DNA of 64,000 nucleotides from Niastella populi (lineage in GTDB: Bacteria; Bacteroidota; Bacteroidia; Chitinophagales; Chitinophagaceae): assembly GCF_002078015.1 (NCBI RefSeq), contig NZ_LWBP01000100.1:106911-170910 (forward strand). Direction: 5' to 3'. Position 1 is the stretch's first letter. Each line of letters opens with the position of its first letter. The notes below the pieces were generated by a model that saw only the letters and a program-made list of their open reading frames with translations, made no database searches and was not told the DNA's origin. Made by a program: the position numbers and the translations under genes. Below are positions 24,511 to 32,914 of the stretch, piece by piece.

Positions 24511-25899
24511 CTACACTACAACATCCATAATCTTATTTTTCTTCCTGCTTTCCTCAGCCATAAAACCCATTATATGGCTTTCGATAGATTCCGCGATGGT
24601 AGAGGTTAACAGCTTCGGGTTTTGCTGCGCTACCGCCTGTACAAAATCATGCGCCAGCAGCCAGTCGCCCCCGCCATGACCATTGTTTTTATACCCTTCC
24701 ACATCTTCGGCAATGGGCACCATTTTGTTTTTCTTGCCCGTTCTGAAATCGGTGACCACCAGTTCGGTCATATCGCCTACCATATCGCCCATGGAACCCA
24801 TGATGCGGGTACGGCGTCCGCCATAGGATGTAAACGCTTCCATAGAGAAACTGGCCGTAACATTATCGCCAAACCTGATATTGGTGATATAGTGATCGGG
24901 CTGATCGTTCTCCATACGGTATACGCACCGGCCGTAATTGGTAGTGCGCAGCTTTTCCATGATCGCTTCCGCATGTTTTGATTTATCATCGGGCAAATCG
25001 AGCACCCCTACCCGTTGCCGTTTATCGTGGTACGACCTGATGGCTGAATACGGGCAGGTGCGTTCAACGGCGCAACCATCTGTACAACGGGCAGTGCTGC
25101 CGGCCGGGGCATTTTCTTTTTTGAACCATTTCAGATCGCCCATGGCAACGATCTGTTTTGCCGGTTTATTGATGACCCATTTTATGATATCGAGGTCGTG
25201 GCATGATTTGGCAAGAATGATGGGCGTTGTTTGTTTGCTGTTATGCCAGTTGCCGCGTACATAGGAATGCGCCATATGCATATGCTCGATGGGCTCGAGG
25301 TGCTGCACGCTCATCACTTCGCCAATGGCGCCGTCTGCTATCAGTTGCCGCATTTTTACGAAGTACGGCGCATACCGCAATACATGGCAAACGGCAACGA
25401 TGCGGCTTGTTTTTGTCGCCAGCGCCAGAATATTACGGCATTCTTTTTCCGTAGGAGCGATGGGCTTTTCGAGCAACACATCATATCCCATTTCAAGCGC
25501 TTTCATACAGGGCGCATAATGCAGGTTATCGGGCGTGGTGATTATAATGGCATCGGCAAATTTCGGGCGTTCGAATACCCGTTCCCAGGTATCGAAACGA
25601 TTGGCTTCGGCAATCTGGTGTTTGGCGGTATACCGGTCATTGCGTAATGGAACAGGCTCCGCTACGCCAACGATCTTTAACAGGTTAGGATACTTTGCAG
25701 CAAAACCACCATACACATTTCCCCGGCCGCCTGCCCCAAGTGTAATAGCGGTAACGGGTTTGTCAATTTTCTTGTGCAACGGGTTTTTGGGCACCTCATA
25801 AACAAGTGTACCATCCGCCAGGCGGGCCATCGTTTCTGATCCTATAACTGTGGCGCCTATGCTTAAACCGAGCTGTTTAATGAGACTTCTTCTGTTCAT
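24511..25899 (-). CDS. Gfo/Idh/MocA family oxidoreductase with Tat-like signal
   Basis: The 462-residue protein begins MNRRSLIKQLGLSIGATVIG, a twin-arginine-type signal, so it is probably exported folded. The NAD(P)-binding Rossmann core follows ('ITLGAGGRGNVYG', 'ADAIIITTPDNLHY', 'EKPIAPTEKECRNI'), and the Gfo/Idh/MocA C-terminal fold has a cysteine cluster ('CTDGCAVERTCPYSA'). Relatives of this layout oxidise or isomerise sugars or act as NAD-dependent glycosidases (GH109-like). It lies 207 bp behind susD on the same strand and probably acts on the sugar imported by that pair; the substrate is not shown. Confidence 0.8.
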   Translation of the reverse strand: MNRRSLIKQLGLSIGATVIGSETMARLADGTLVYEVPKNPLHKKIDKPVTAITLGAGGRGNVYGGFAAKYPNLLKIVGVAEPVPLRNDRYTAKHQIAEANRFDTWERVFERPKFADAIIITTPDNLHYAPCMKALEMGYDVLLEKPIAPTEKECRNILALATKTSRIVAVCHVLRYAPYFVKMRQLIADGAIGEVMSVQHLEPIEHMHMAHSYVRGNWHNSKQTTPIILAKSCHDLDIIKWVINKPAKQIVAMGDLKWFKKENAPAGSTARCTDGCAVERTCPYSAIRSYHDKRQRVGVLDLPDDKSKHAEAIMEKLRTTNYGRCVYRMENDQPDHYITNIRFGDNVTASFSMEAFTSYGGRRTRIMGSMGDMVGDMTELVVTDFRTGKKNKMVPIAEDVEGYKNNGHGGGDWLLAHDFVQAVAQQNPKLLTSTIAESIESHIMGFMAEESRKKNKIMDVVV

Positions 25900-26041
25900 T
25901 ATTCTATATGTTTATTTTATTTTTTTGGGGTTGCAATCGTAAAACGGCAAACGTGAAACGTGAAAGGCTCATACTCATAGCCCGCTATTAAACTCATCCA
26001 TCCTTTCTTCCTGTTTCTTCCATTTACTTTTGCCTTTCCCT

Positions 26042-26109
26042 TTATCAACTCTATCAACCTGTTAACTTGTCAACCTCGTCAACTAGTCAACTAGTCAACT
26101 CGTCAACTA
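26042..26109. repeat. Octamer-type tandem repeat (GTCAACTA) after the susD stop
   Basis: About eight copies of an 8-9-bp unit, TATCAACT drifting to GTCAACTA, run head to tail up to and into the susD stop codon. The last four units (GTCAACTA, GTCAACTA, GTCAACTC, GTCAACTA) are almost pure. Probably slippage-generated; it fills the gap between susD and the oxidoreductase gene. Confidence 0.75.
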
Positions 26110-27699
26110 ATACAAATCATTCTGCTCCATCCTGGGATTCGCCAGGATCTCGCGCTGCGGAACGGGCCAGCGGAAATCGCGGGCTGCATTGCAATTGCGC
26201 ACCTCCACTTTTACCGGCTGGCCGGTGGCCGGGTCAATAGCGCCGTATACCTGCCCGTTCATAACAGCGTCAAGGATTCCCCAGCGGCGGATATCAAAAA
26301 AACGGCCGCCTTCAAATGCCAGTTCCGACTGCCGTTCACGGCGCACCAGCTCCCGCAGCTTTTCCTGCGAATTATAAACAGTTACATCAACCGGCGGCAT
26401 AGTGGCGCGGGCGCGCACCTCGTTCAGGTACTTCACCACATCGGCATCGCTCCATTGATCGAGCTCTATCAGCGCCTCCACATAGTTGAGCAGTATTTCC
26501 GCATACCTGATGATCATATAATCGAGTGTACGGGTACCCGTACGGTCCCTGGGATCAAGGTATTTGTTCACCCAAAAACCGGTAGCCGTAGCATTTTGCG
26601 CCCCAAGCCGGTCGAGATTGGTTTGCGAAGCATCGAATGGTTTTAATACATAGGAAGAATAGGTTTGCCCGGGCAGCAACACCGATGCCGTCAACCGGGG
26701 ATCACGGTTGGTTTTATAATTCGGTTCCTGCTGGTAAATGGCAATGGAATCTGCCCCCAGCTCCCAGATGGTTTTGCCCTGTTTGGTTTCATAATTATTT
26801 ACCACCGCAGCGGTTGGCGACAGCACGGTTTTTCCACCCACACCTAACGGCGCAAACGTATTCCATTGATTACCGCCGCTGGTATTCTCCCTGAAGAATA
26901 TTCGTTCTGTATTCCGTTCACCGGTATATAAAAAAAGATCGGCATAACTGTTCTTTGGGTTCGAAGCGGTTTTATACAGTTCATACACGCCAAGGTCGAT
27001 CACTTTTTTTGCTGCCTCTTTTGCCGTTTCATAATTTTTATAGAACAGGAAAAGCCGGCAGATCAATGACCAGCAGGCGCCCGCAGTAATTCTTTTAAGA
27101 TCGGCATTATTATAGGTAACGGGCAGGTTATTGGCGCAGTCGGTGAGTTCGGTTACAATAAAGTTGTATACATCGGCTTCCTTATTTCTTTCGAGATAAC
27201 TGCCGGCCGGTGTTACCGATGTGGTTATAATGGGAATACCGCCAAAGAACATCAGCAGTTCCAGATGATAATACGCCCGCAGTGCTTTTGCTTCATATTT
27301 ATAGCGGGCTTTCAGTGTTTCATCCATAAAGCAGCGGTCAACATTTTCAAGGAAACGGCAGGCGCGGCGGATATCTTTAAAATCATCTTCCCAAATACCG
27401 GCGCCTACATCCCATGTGGGGTTATGGATGCCTTTCACATACGACTCGTAATCGCCGCGGGTACTTTGACGGGCAACGGCTTCATCACTTAAAGCAGACA
27501 GGAACATCAACTGCCGGCCCGAGGACCCATCGGGAATTCCTACATATACTGAATTGAGCGCATTGGTAGCATCGGCAGAAGTGTTCCACCATTCTTCATC
27601 CGAAATACTGGTGGGGTGATCGTGCTCAAGATATTTACTGCAGCCGGACAGCATGATAGCGCCGGCAACAAACGATATAATAACTGTTGTGTATTTCAT
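26107..27699 (-). CDS. SusD/RagB family glycan-binding lipoprotein
   Basis: The 530-residue surface lipoprotein has a signal peptide with lipobox Cys20 ('IMLSGCSKYLEHDHP'). It has the SusD TPR-like helices ('EAKALRAYYHLELLMFFGGIPI', 'AKKVIDLGVYELYK') and the C-terminal SusD signature ('LVRRERQSELAFEGGRFFDIRRW', 'FRWPVPQREILANPRMEQND'). It caps the SusC barrel and captures an oligosaccharide or peptide ligand at the cell surface. It starts 11 bp after the susC stop, in one operon. Confidence 0.92.
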   Translation of the reverse strand: MKYTTVIISFVAGAIMLSGCSKYLEHDHPTSISDEEWWNTSADATNALNSVYVGIPDGSSGRQLMFLSALSDEAVARQSTRGDYESYVKGIHNPTWDVGAGIWEDDFKDIRRACRFLENVDRCFMDETLKARYKYEAKALRAYYHLELLMFFGGIPIITTSVTPAGSYLERNKEADVYNFIVTELTDCANNLPVTYNNADLKRITAGACWSLICRLFLFYKNYETAKEAAKKVIDLGVYELYKTASNPKNSYADLFLYTGERNTERIFFRENTSGGNQWNTFAPLGVGGKTVLSPTAAVVNNYETKQGKTIWELGADSIAIYQQEPNYKTNRDPRLTASVLLPGQTYSSYVLKPFDASQTNLDRLGAQNATATGFWVNKYLDPRDRTGTRTLDYMIIRYAEILLNYVEALIELDQWSDADVVKYLNEVRARATMPPVDVTVYNSQEKLRELVRRERQSELAFEGGRFFDIRRWGILDAVMNGQVYGAIDPATGQPVKVEVRNCNAARDFRWPVPQREILANPRMEQNDLY

Positions 27700-27710
27700 G
27701 TTGTGGCGAA

Positions 27711-30700
27711 TTAAAATTGAATGTTACACCCTACTGTATAGGTTTTCATAATACCATAGGTCCATTGGTTACCGCGGCTTTCAGGATCGGTCAGTTTAAG
27801 ACCGGTGAACGTGAACGGGTTCTGCGCATTGAAGTACAGGCGCAGGGTGTTGATACCCGTACGTTTTATAAAGTTGGAAGTAAGTTCCCACCCAAGCTGA
27901 ATATATTTCACCCGCAGGTAGGCGCCGTTCTGAAACCAGAAATCTGACGGCAACTTGTTATTCGCCGGTGCAGTTGACAAACGGGGAAAACGGGCACCGG
28001 TACGTTCGGGTGTCCAGTACCGCGATGCATAATATTGCGTGGGCACACCGCCGTCTTTACTGAGGTCGAGCGGCAGCGCAAACATATCGAGCAATACCGC
28101 ATCGCTTTTACCGGTGCCCTGTAATAAAAATTCAAGATCGAACTTTTTAACCGATACCCTGAAATTGGAGAAGTAATTCAATTGCGGTACCGGGCGGCCG
28201 ATGAGCGTTTGATCTTTTGCGTTGATCTCCCCATCGCCGCTCAGATCGAGGTATTTGATATCCCCGGGCGCTGCATTGGGCAGAACCGGCACCACCGCTT
28301 TGCCCGTATTGTCGAAATCACCTGCCTGTAAAAGGCCATCGGTTTTATAACCATACAAACTGCCAATACTGCTGCCAACCTGGTCAATAGTTGTGCCCGT
28401 TGAATTGATATAAGGCCCCGCCACCAGGTTCATTATCGTATTGGTGTTATATGAAACACCGGGGCGAACGGAGATGCTTACATTTTTACCTGCACTGGCA
28501 TTGTAGTTCATCGACAGCTCCCAGCCTTTGTTCTTCACCTTGCCTGCATTCACCGGCACTTCGCCTTCAAAACCGCCAACGAGCGGCAATGCCGGGTTGA
28601 GAATGATATCGTTGGTTATTTTGTCGTAATAATCGAAGGTCAGTTCCAGTTTGCCGCTAAACAAACCGAGATCGGCGCCGGCATCCATCATATGCACGGT
28701 TTCCCATGTAATGTAAGGGTTGCCATACGTTGCCTCTACCCCGTTTGAAGCGCTGATCAGCGTCTGGTATTTGTATAAACCTATATTCTCATTACCGAGG
28801 TAACCATAAGAGCCTCTCAGTTTGAGGTTACTGATGAACCCAACATCTTCCAGGAAGTGCTCATTATGCAGGTTCCAGCCAACGGCAACCGAAGGAAAAA
28901 ACCCGAAGCGGTTATCGGCACTGAACCGCGAAGAACCGTCTGTTCGTACCGTTCCTTCAATTAAATATTTATTCCGGTAAGAATAATTCAGTTTGGCATA
29001 ACCTGAGATCAGGGACGAAACATCCCAATCCCCGGAATTGGTTTCTTCCTGTGAATACCCGGCCATGGCAAAGATCATATGATCGCCTACGTTAAGTGTA
29101 TAATCTGCATTGGCGCCGAGGTAATAATAAGTGCCGCGGGCAGAAGATACGGCCCGCTGCATCGACCAGGTTTGTAATAACTGGCCGGTATAATAATCAA
29201 AAAAGTTATAGGTGTTGCGGGTATCGCGGCTGATATCGCTGTTCAACCTGAAGCTGAACTGGCCGCGCAGGTTCAAACCCGGCATTATCCGCCATTTCGG
29301 TTGCAGGTTGATACTGGTTTGCCCGCTTTCGAATTTTCGTTGCCCGCCCCTTTCAGCATAGGCTACCGGGTTTACGATATCGACATAACGGCCATAAACC
29401 ATGCGTCCGTTCTCTTCGGGATATTTTGGCAAAATGGTAGGCGGTACGCGGTAGATGTCTTCCAGCAGGCGGTTACCATTATTTCCCGCAGTACGGTTGG
29501 GCGTAAGCGTATTCCGTTTAATAGCCAGCATATCGAGGTTCACCACAAAGTTTTTGCTCAGCGTTACAGAGGTATTGGCCCTGATATTGAAGCGGGAAGT
29601 ATTGTTGACCGGCAGCATGCCCTTCTGGTATAAATAGTTGCCCGATAAAGCAAAACGCGCAATGCTATTACCGCCGCTAACCGAAATGGTATGGCTTGTT
29701 ATAGGCGCCCGCTGATCGATCACTTCATCGATCCAGTTGGTATTAGGATACCTCACCGGGTCAACTTTTTCAATGGTCTTTATAATATCGCTGTCGGAAA
29801 AGGAAGGTTGTTTACCTGCATTGACCTGGGCTTCGTTGTACATACGCATATACGCAGGCGCATCAACCACTTTTGGCAAACAGCCCGGCGTTTGAATGCC
29901 AACATAGCCATCGTAGGTAAGCCCTACCTTGCCGGCAATGCCCCGCTTTGTTGTAACGACAATTACGCCATTGGCGGCCCTGGCGCCGTAAATGGCCGCT
30001 GCCGCCGCATCTTTCAACACCGTAACGCTTTGAACCGTCACCGGGTCAATGTGGTTCATATCCATCGGAATGCCGTCAACCAACACCAGCGGGTTCGAAT
30101 TACCCAGCGTACTGATACCCCTGATCTTTATGGTGGCGGCATCGCCACCCGGCAGGCCGGAGTTTTGCGTAACCTGCAAACCCGTTACACCGCCCTGTAA
30201 ACTTTGCGACAATGTAGTGATGGGTTTTCCCCTGATATTCGATTCAACGTTCAGTTGGGCAACCGAACTGGCAATATGTTTCTTTTTTTGTTCCGACAAA
30301 CCAACCACAACGATCTGCTCGAGGTCGGCCACTTCTTCCTTCAGGGAGATATTAAGGGCGTTTTCGCTTTTCGATACCGTAAATTCGGTGGACTTAAAAC
30401 TCACCCTCGAAAAAACAAGCACATCGTATTTATTGGCCTTTATATTGAAATAGCCATCTGCATCTGTTGTAGTGCTCATTGAAGACCCCTTAACAGTAAC
30501 CGTAACACCGGCTAGTGCAACCGGCGGCTCATGGGTATCATACACCCGCCCTCTGATGCTCAATAAAGAATCCCTGCGCGTAGCGGCAACCGTTGGTTCT
30601 TCCTTTGGGGTAATTACGATCTGGCGGCCGTTGATGGCCCAGGTGAGCCCGGTTTCATTAAGCGCCTGTTTCAGCACATCGGCCACGGGAACGTTTTTTA

Positions 30701-30965
30701 CATTTATATGCACCGTTCTGCTCCTTTCTTTCTTCAGGAGTTTGTCGCGGTAAAAGATCAGGTAGCCGGTTTGTTTTTGTATTTCTTCAAACAATTGGGG
30801 TAAGGTGGCATCGCGCAGGTTAAGGTTTACTTTGGTATTCTGCGACCAGGTTTTTGCCGAAACGCTCAGCATACCTATGAACAATAAAAAAACGGTGAAC
30901 CTGATCTTTAAATACAGTAGTTTTTTTTGTCCCTTGCCGGGACAGGTACAGCAAGTCAGTTTCAT
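27711..30965 (-). CDS. SusC/RagA family TonB-linked outer-membrane transporter
   Basis: The 1084-residue protein has a signal sequence (to about residue 42, 'VSAKTWSQ'), an STN domain (about 48-98, 'LPQLFEEIQKQTGYLIFY') that receives signalling from FecR, a CarboxypepD_reg domain (about 130-215), the TonB plug ('PITTLSQSLQGGVTGLQVTQ', 'NPLVLVDGIPMDMNHIDP') and a C-terminal barrel ending 'YTVGCNIQF'. The STN domain means it is a transducer-type SusC: ligand binding is relayed through the FecR protein to the ECF sigma factor encoded upstream. It forms a pair with the SusD gene. Confidence 0.92.
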   Translation of the reverse strand: MKLTCCTCPGKGQKKLLYLKIRFTVFLLFIGMLSVSAKTWSQNTKVNLNLRDATLPQLFEEIQKQTGYLIFYRDKLLKKERSRTVHINVKNVPVADVLKQALNETGLTWAINGRQIVITPKEEPTVAATRRDSLLSIRGRVYDTHEPPVALAGVTVTVKGSSMSTTTDADGYFNIKANKYDVLVFSRVSFKSTEFTVSKSENALNISLKEEVADLEQIVVVGLSEQKKKHIASSVAQLNVESNIRGKPITTLSQSLQGGVTGLQVTQNSGLPGGDAATIKIRGISTLGNSNPLVLVDGIPMDMNHIDPVTVQSVTVLKDAAAAAIYGARAANGVIVVTTKRGIAGKVGLTYDGYVGIQTPGCLPKVVDAPAYMRMYNEAQVNAGKQPSFSDSDIIKTIEKVDPVRYPNTNWIDEVIDQRAPITSHTISVSGGNSIARFALSGNYLYQKGMLPVNNTSRFNIRANTSVTLSKNFVVNLDMLAIKRNTLTPNRTAGNNGNRLLEDIYRVPPTILPKYPEENGRMVYGRYVDIVNPVAYAERGGQRKFESGQTSINLQPKWRIMPGLNLRGQFSFRLNSDISRDTRNTYNFFDYYTGQLLQTWSMQRAVSSARGTYYYLGANADYTLNVGDHMIFAMAGYSQEETNSGDWDVSSLISGYAKLNYSYRNKYLIEGTVRTDGSSRFSADNRFGFFPSVAVGWNLHNEHFLEDVGFISNLKLRGSYGYLGNENIGLYKYQTLISASNGVEATYGNPYITWETVHMMDAGADLGLFSGKLELTFDYYDKITNDIILNPALPLVGGFEGEVPVNAGKVKNKGWELSMNYNASAGKNVSISVRPGVSYNTNTIMNLVAGPYINSTGTTIDQVGSSIGSLYGYKTDGLLQAGDFDNTGKAVVPVLPNAAPGDIKYLDLSGDGEINAKDQTLIGRPVPQLNYFSNFRVSVKKFDLEFLLQGTGKSDAVLLDMFALPLDLSKDGGVPTQYYASRYWTPERTGARFPRLSTAPANNKLPSDFWFQNGAYLRVKYIQLGWELTSNFIKRTGINTLRLYFNAQNPFTFTGLKLTDPESRGNQWTYGIMKTYTVGCNIQF

Positions 30966-31000
30966 ACATTAGCGGTTAGTTTAACAATTGGTTGGGTTTC

Positions 31001-32197
31001 TTATTTTCTTATTACCAGTTTTTGTTCTTTTGGTAAATACATATAGGAAGTGCCAAGGCACACCAGGTTCATAATGTCTTCGATGTTGTTTTGCAGGTCG
31101 AGCCGGCCCGAGAATGTTTCATCGCTATGAACAAGTTCGTTCATATTTATATGTGCATCGTAATACCGCGAGATGCGTTTTACGATCTGCACCAGTGGCG
31201 CCTGCCTGAAGATAAGGTACCCGTCTTTCCACGAAACATACTCATCGGTTTTAACAGTTGTAACCGCAATATGGCCTGCACCGCTTTGAAAGCTGGCCAT
31301 ATTACCGGGGAAGAGTTTTGTTGCAGGCATTCCCGCCGCGCCGTTGGCGTTTAAGGCCACACTGCCCTTTACAAGCACTACGTTGCTGAATTCATCGTCT
31401 TCATAAGCGCTTACATTGAAGCCGGTACCCAACACATTTACGGTAAGGTCTTTTGTTTGAACCGTAAAGGGCCTGCCGGCGTCGTGTTTTACATCAAAAT
31501 AAGCTTCACCGGTAAGCGCTATCGTTCTTTCATTACCGGTAAATGCGGTAGGGTACTTCAATGAAGAAGCGGTATTCAGCCATACGAGGGTGCCATCGGC
31601 GAGTGTTACCTGTACCCTTTTGATTCCCCGCGGAACGGTCAATGTATGCCAGGTTACTTCGGTGATGTTGCCGGCCGATGTATCGTAGGCAACGCGGTTG
31701 CCCGACATTTCGGCGAGGTTGAGATCTTCTATTACTGCTCCGTCTACCGTATTGCCAAGCGGTATTTCCTTTCCGCCTGACAGTGTGATGTATGCGCCCG
31801 TTCTTTTTGTTGCAGCGGTTGATGCAGGCGGATCTGTTTTTCCGCTTGCAACATCTTTTGCAGGGCCTTTATGCAGCAAGAAAACCCAGCCGGCGCCCAA
31901 AGCAAGTATAAGGATGGCGGCAGCGGTAACTTTAACATACCACCGGGTGTATATTCTCCTGACCGGCGGTTGAATGGATTGCATCAAACGCTCCCGCAGC
32001 CTGTTGCTGACATCGGCCGGCGCCTGCGCATTCGTTTGCATAGCTTCATTGAACTCAGCCTGCAACTGTTGTAAAAGCACCCGGTTGGCGCCATCCTGTT
32101 GAAGCCAGTTCATCAAAGCTTCCACCTGTTCGGGTGTGCAGTTATTATTAAGGTAATCAGCTAAAAGCTGGTCGTGATATTCGTTCGTATCCGGCAT
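31001..32197 (-). CDS. FecR family anti-sigma factor
   Basis: The 398-residue protein has an N-terminal cytoplasmic anti-sigma region (1-85, 'LLADYLNNNCTPEQVEALMNWL'), one membrane helix at about 91-108 (AAAILILALGAGWVFLL), the periplasmic FecR domain ('TLTVPRGIKRVQVTLADGTLVWLNTASSLKYP'), and a C-terminal DUF4974-type segment. It holds the neighbouring ECF sigma factor inactive until the SusC transducer signals. It lies 35 bp upstream of susC and 51 bp downstream of the sigma gene. Confidence 0.9.
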   Translation of the reverse strand: MPDTNEYHDQLLADYLNNNCTPEQVEALMNWLQQDGANRVLLQQLQAEFNEAMQTNAQAPADVSNRLRERLMQSIQPPVRRIYTRWYVKVTAAAILILALGAGWVFLLHKGPAKDVASGKTDPPASTAATKRTGAYITLSGGKEIPLGNTVDGAVIEDLNLAEMSGNRVAYDTSAGNITEVTWHTLTVPRGIKRVQVTLADGTLVWLNTASSLKYPTAFTGNERTIALTGEAYFDVKHDAGRPFTVQTKDLTVNVLGTGFNVSAYEDDEFSNVVLVKGSVALNANGAAGMPATKLFPGNMASFQSGAGHIAVTTVKTDEYVSWKDGYLIFRQAPLVQIVKRISRYYDAHINMNELVHSDETFSGRLDLQNNIEDIMNLVCLGTSYMYLPKEQKLVIRK

Positions 32198-32248
32198 ATT
32201 GCAAGGCTGTGTTATATATAATATCCCGATGTGCGGGTGAAGGGTGGG

Positions 32249-32872
32249 TTACCTGATAAAAATAGTGGAGATCTCCGATGTGAGCATTAACAAAAGTACA
32301 AAGGCAGCCGGGTCATCGCCATATTGTTCGAAGTGCCCGCGGATCTGTTTCATGGCCAGTACCATGTGCTCCTTCACCGTGTTGCGTGAGATACCTAATT
32401 CATTTGCAACCTGTTCATAGCTTTTGCCTTCTTCGCGGCAAAGCCTGAAAACCTTTTGGCGTTGGGGCGACAGCTTATTGATGGCAGCCTGTAAAATTTC
32501 TTCATACTGCTGCCATAAAATTTTCAGGTCGGCGTCTGCAACCGATTGCGTAAACTGCTGCATAACCTGCAGGCGCAGCGCTTCATCGACCGAGATCTTT
32601 TTTAATAATTTAAAAACGCTGTTTCGGCAGATCTTATAGAGGTAGGCTTTAAAGGAAAGTGAGGGATCGATGCGGTCCCTGATCTCCCAGATCTTCAGGA
32701 AAACGTCCTGTAAAACATCTTCGGTGATGGCAGGTGATTTAACAAAACGAAGTACATAATGGTAAAGCGCGGCATGGTAATGATTGTACAGTTGAAGGAA
32801 TGCATCGCTGTCACCCCTTTGCAACCGTTGTATTACACTTTGTTCGTTATATGTACCGGAAGTTGTAGACAC
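32249..32872 (-). CDS. ECF RNA polymerase sigma-70 factor
   Basis: The 207-residue protein has a GTG start (MSTTSGTYNE). Region 2 is at about 25-95 ('YHYVLRFVKSPAITEDVLQDVFLKIWE'), and region 4 at about 125-180 ('LSPQRQKVFRLCREEGKSYEQVANELGISRNTVKEHM'). It is of the FecI-like type found before FecR/SusC/SusD loci in Bacteroidota and should activate the downstream operon. The C-terminal hydrophobic tail (AAFVLLLMLTSEISTIFI) is unusual in length but seen in this group. Confidence 0.92.
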   Translation of the reverse strand: MSTTSGTYNEQSVIQRLQRGDSDAFLQLYNHYHAALYHYVLRFVKSPAITEDVLQDVFLKIWEIRDRIDPSLSFKAYLYKICRNSVFKLLKKISVDEALRLQVMQQFTQSVADADLKILWQQYEEILQAAINKLSPQRQKVFRLCREEGKSYEQVANELGISRNTVKEHMVLAMKQIRGHFEQYGDDPAAFVLLLMLTSEISTIFIR

Positions 32873-32914
32873 TTTAATCAGCGCCTAAAATAAGTATTTT
32901 GGGGGAAATGAAGA

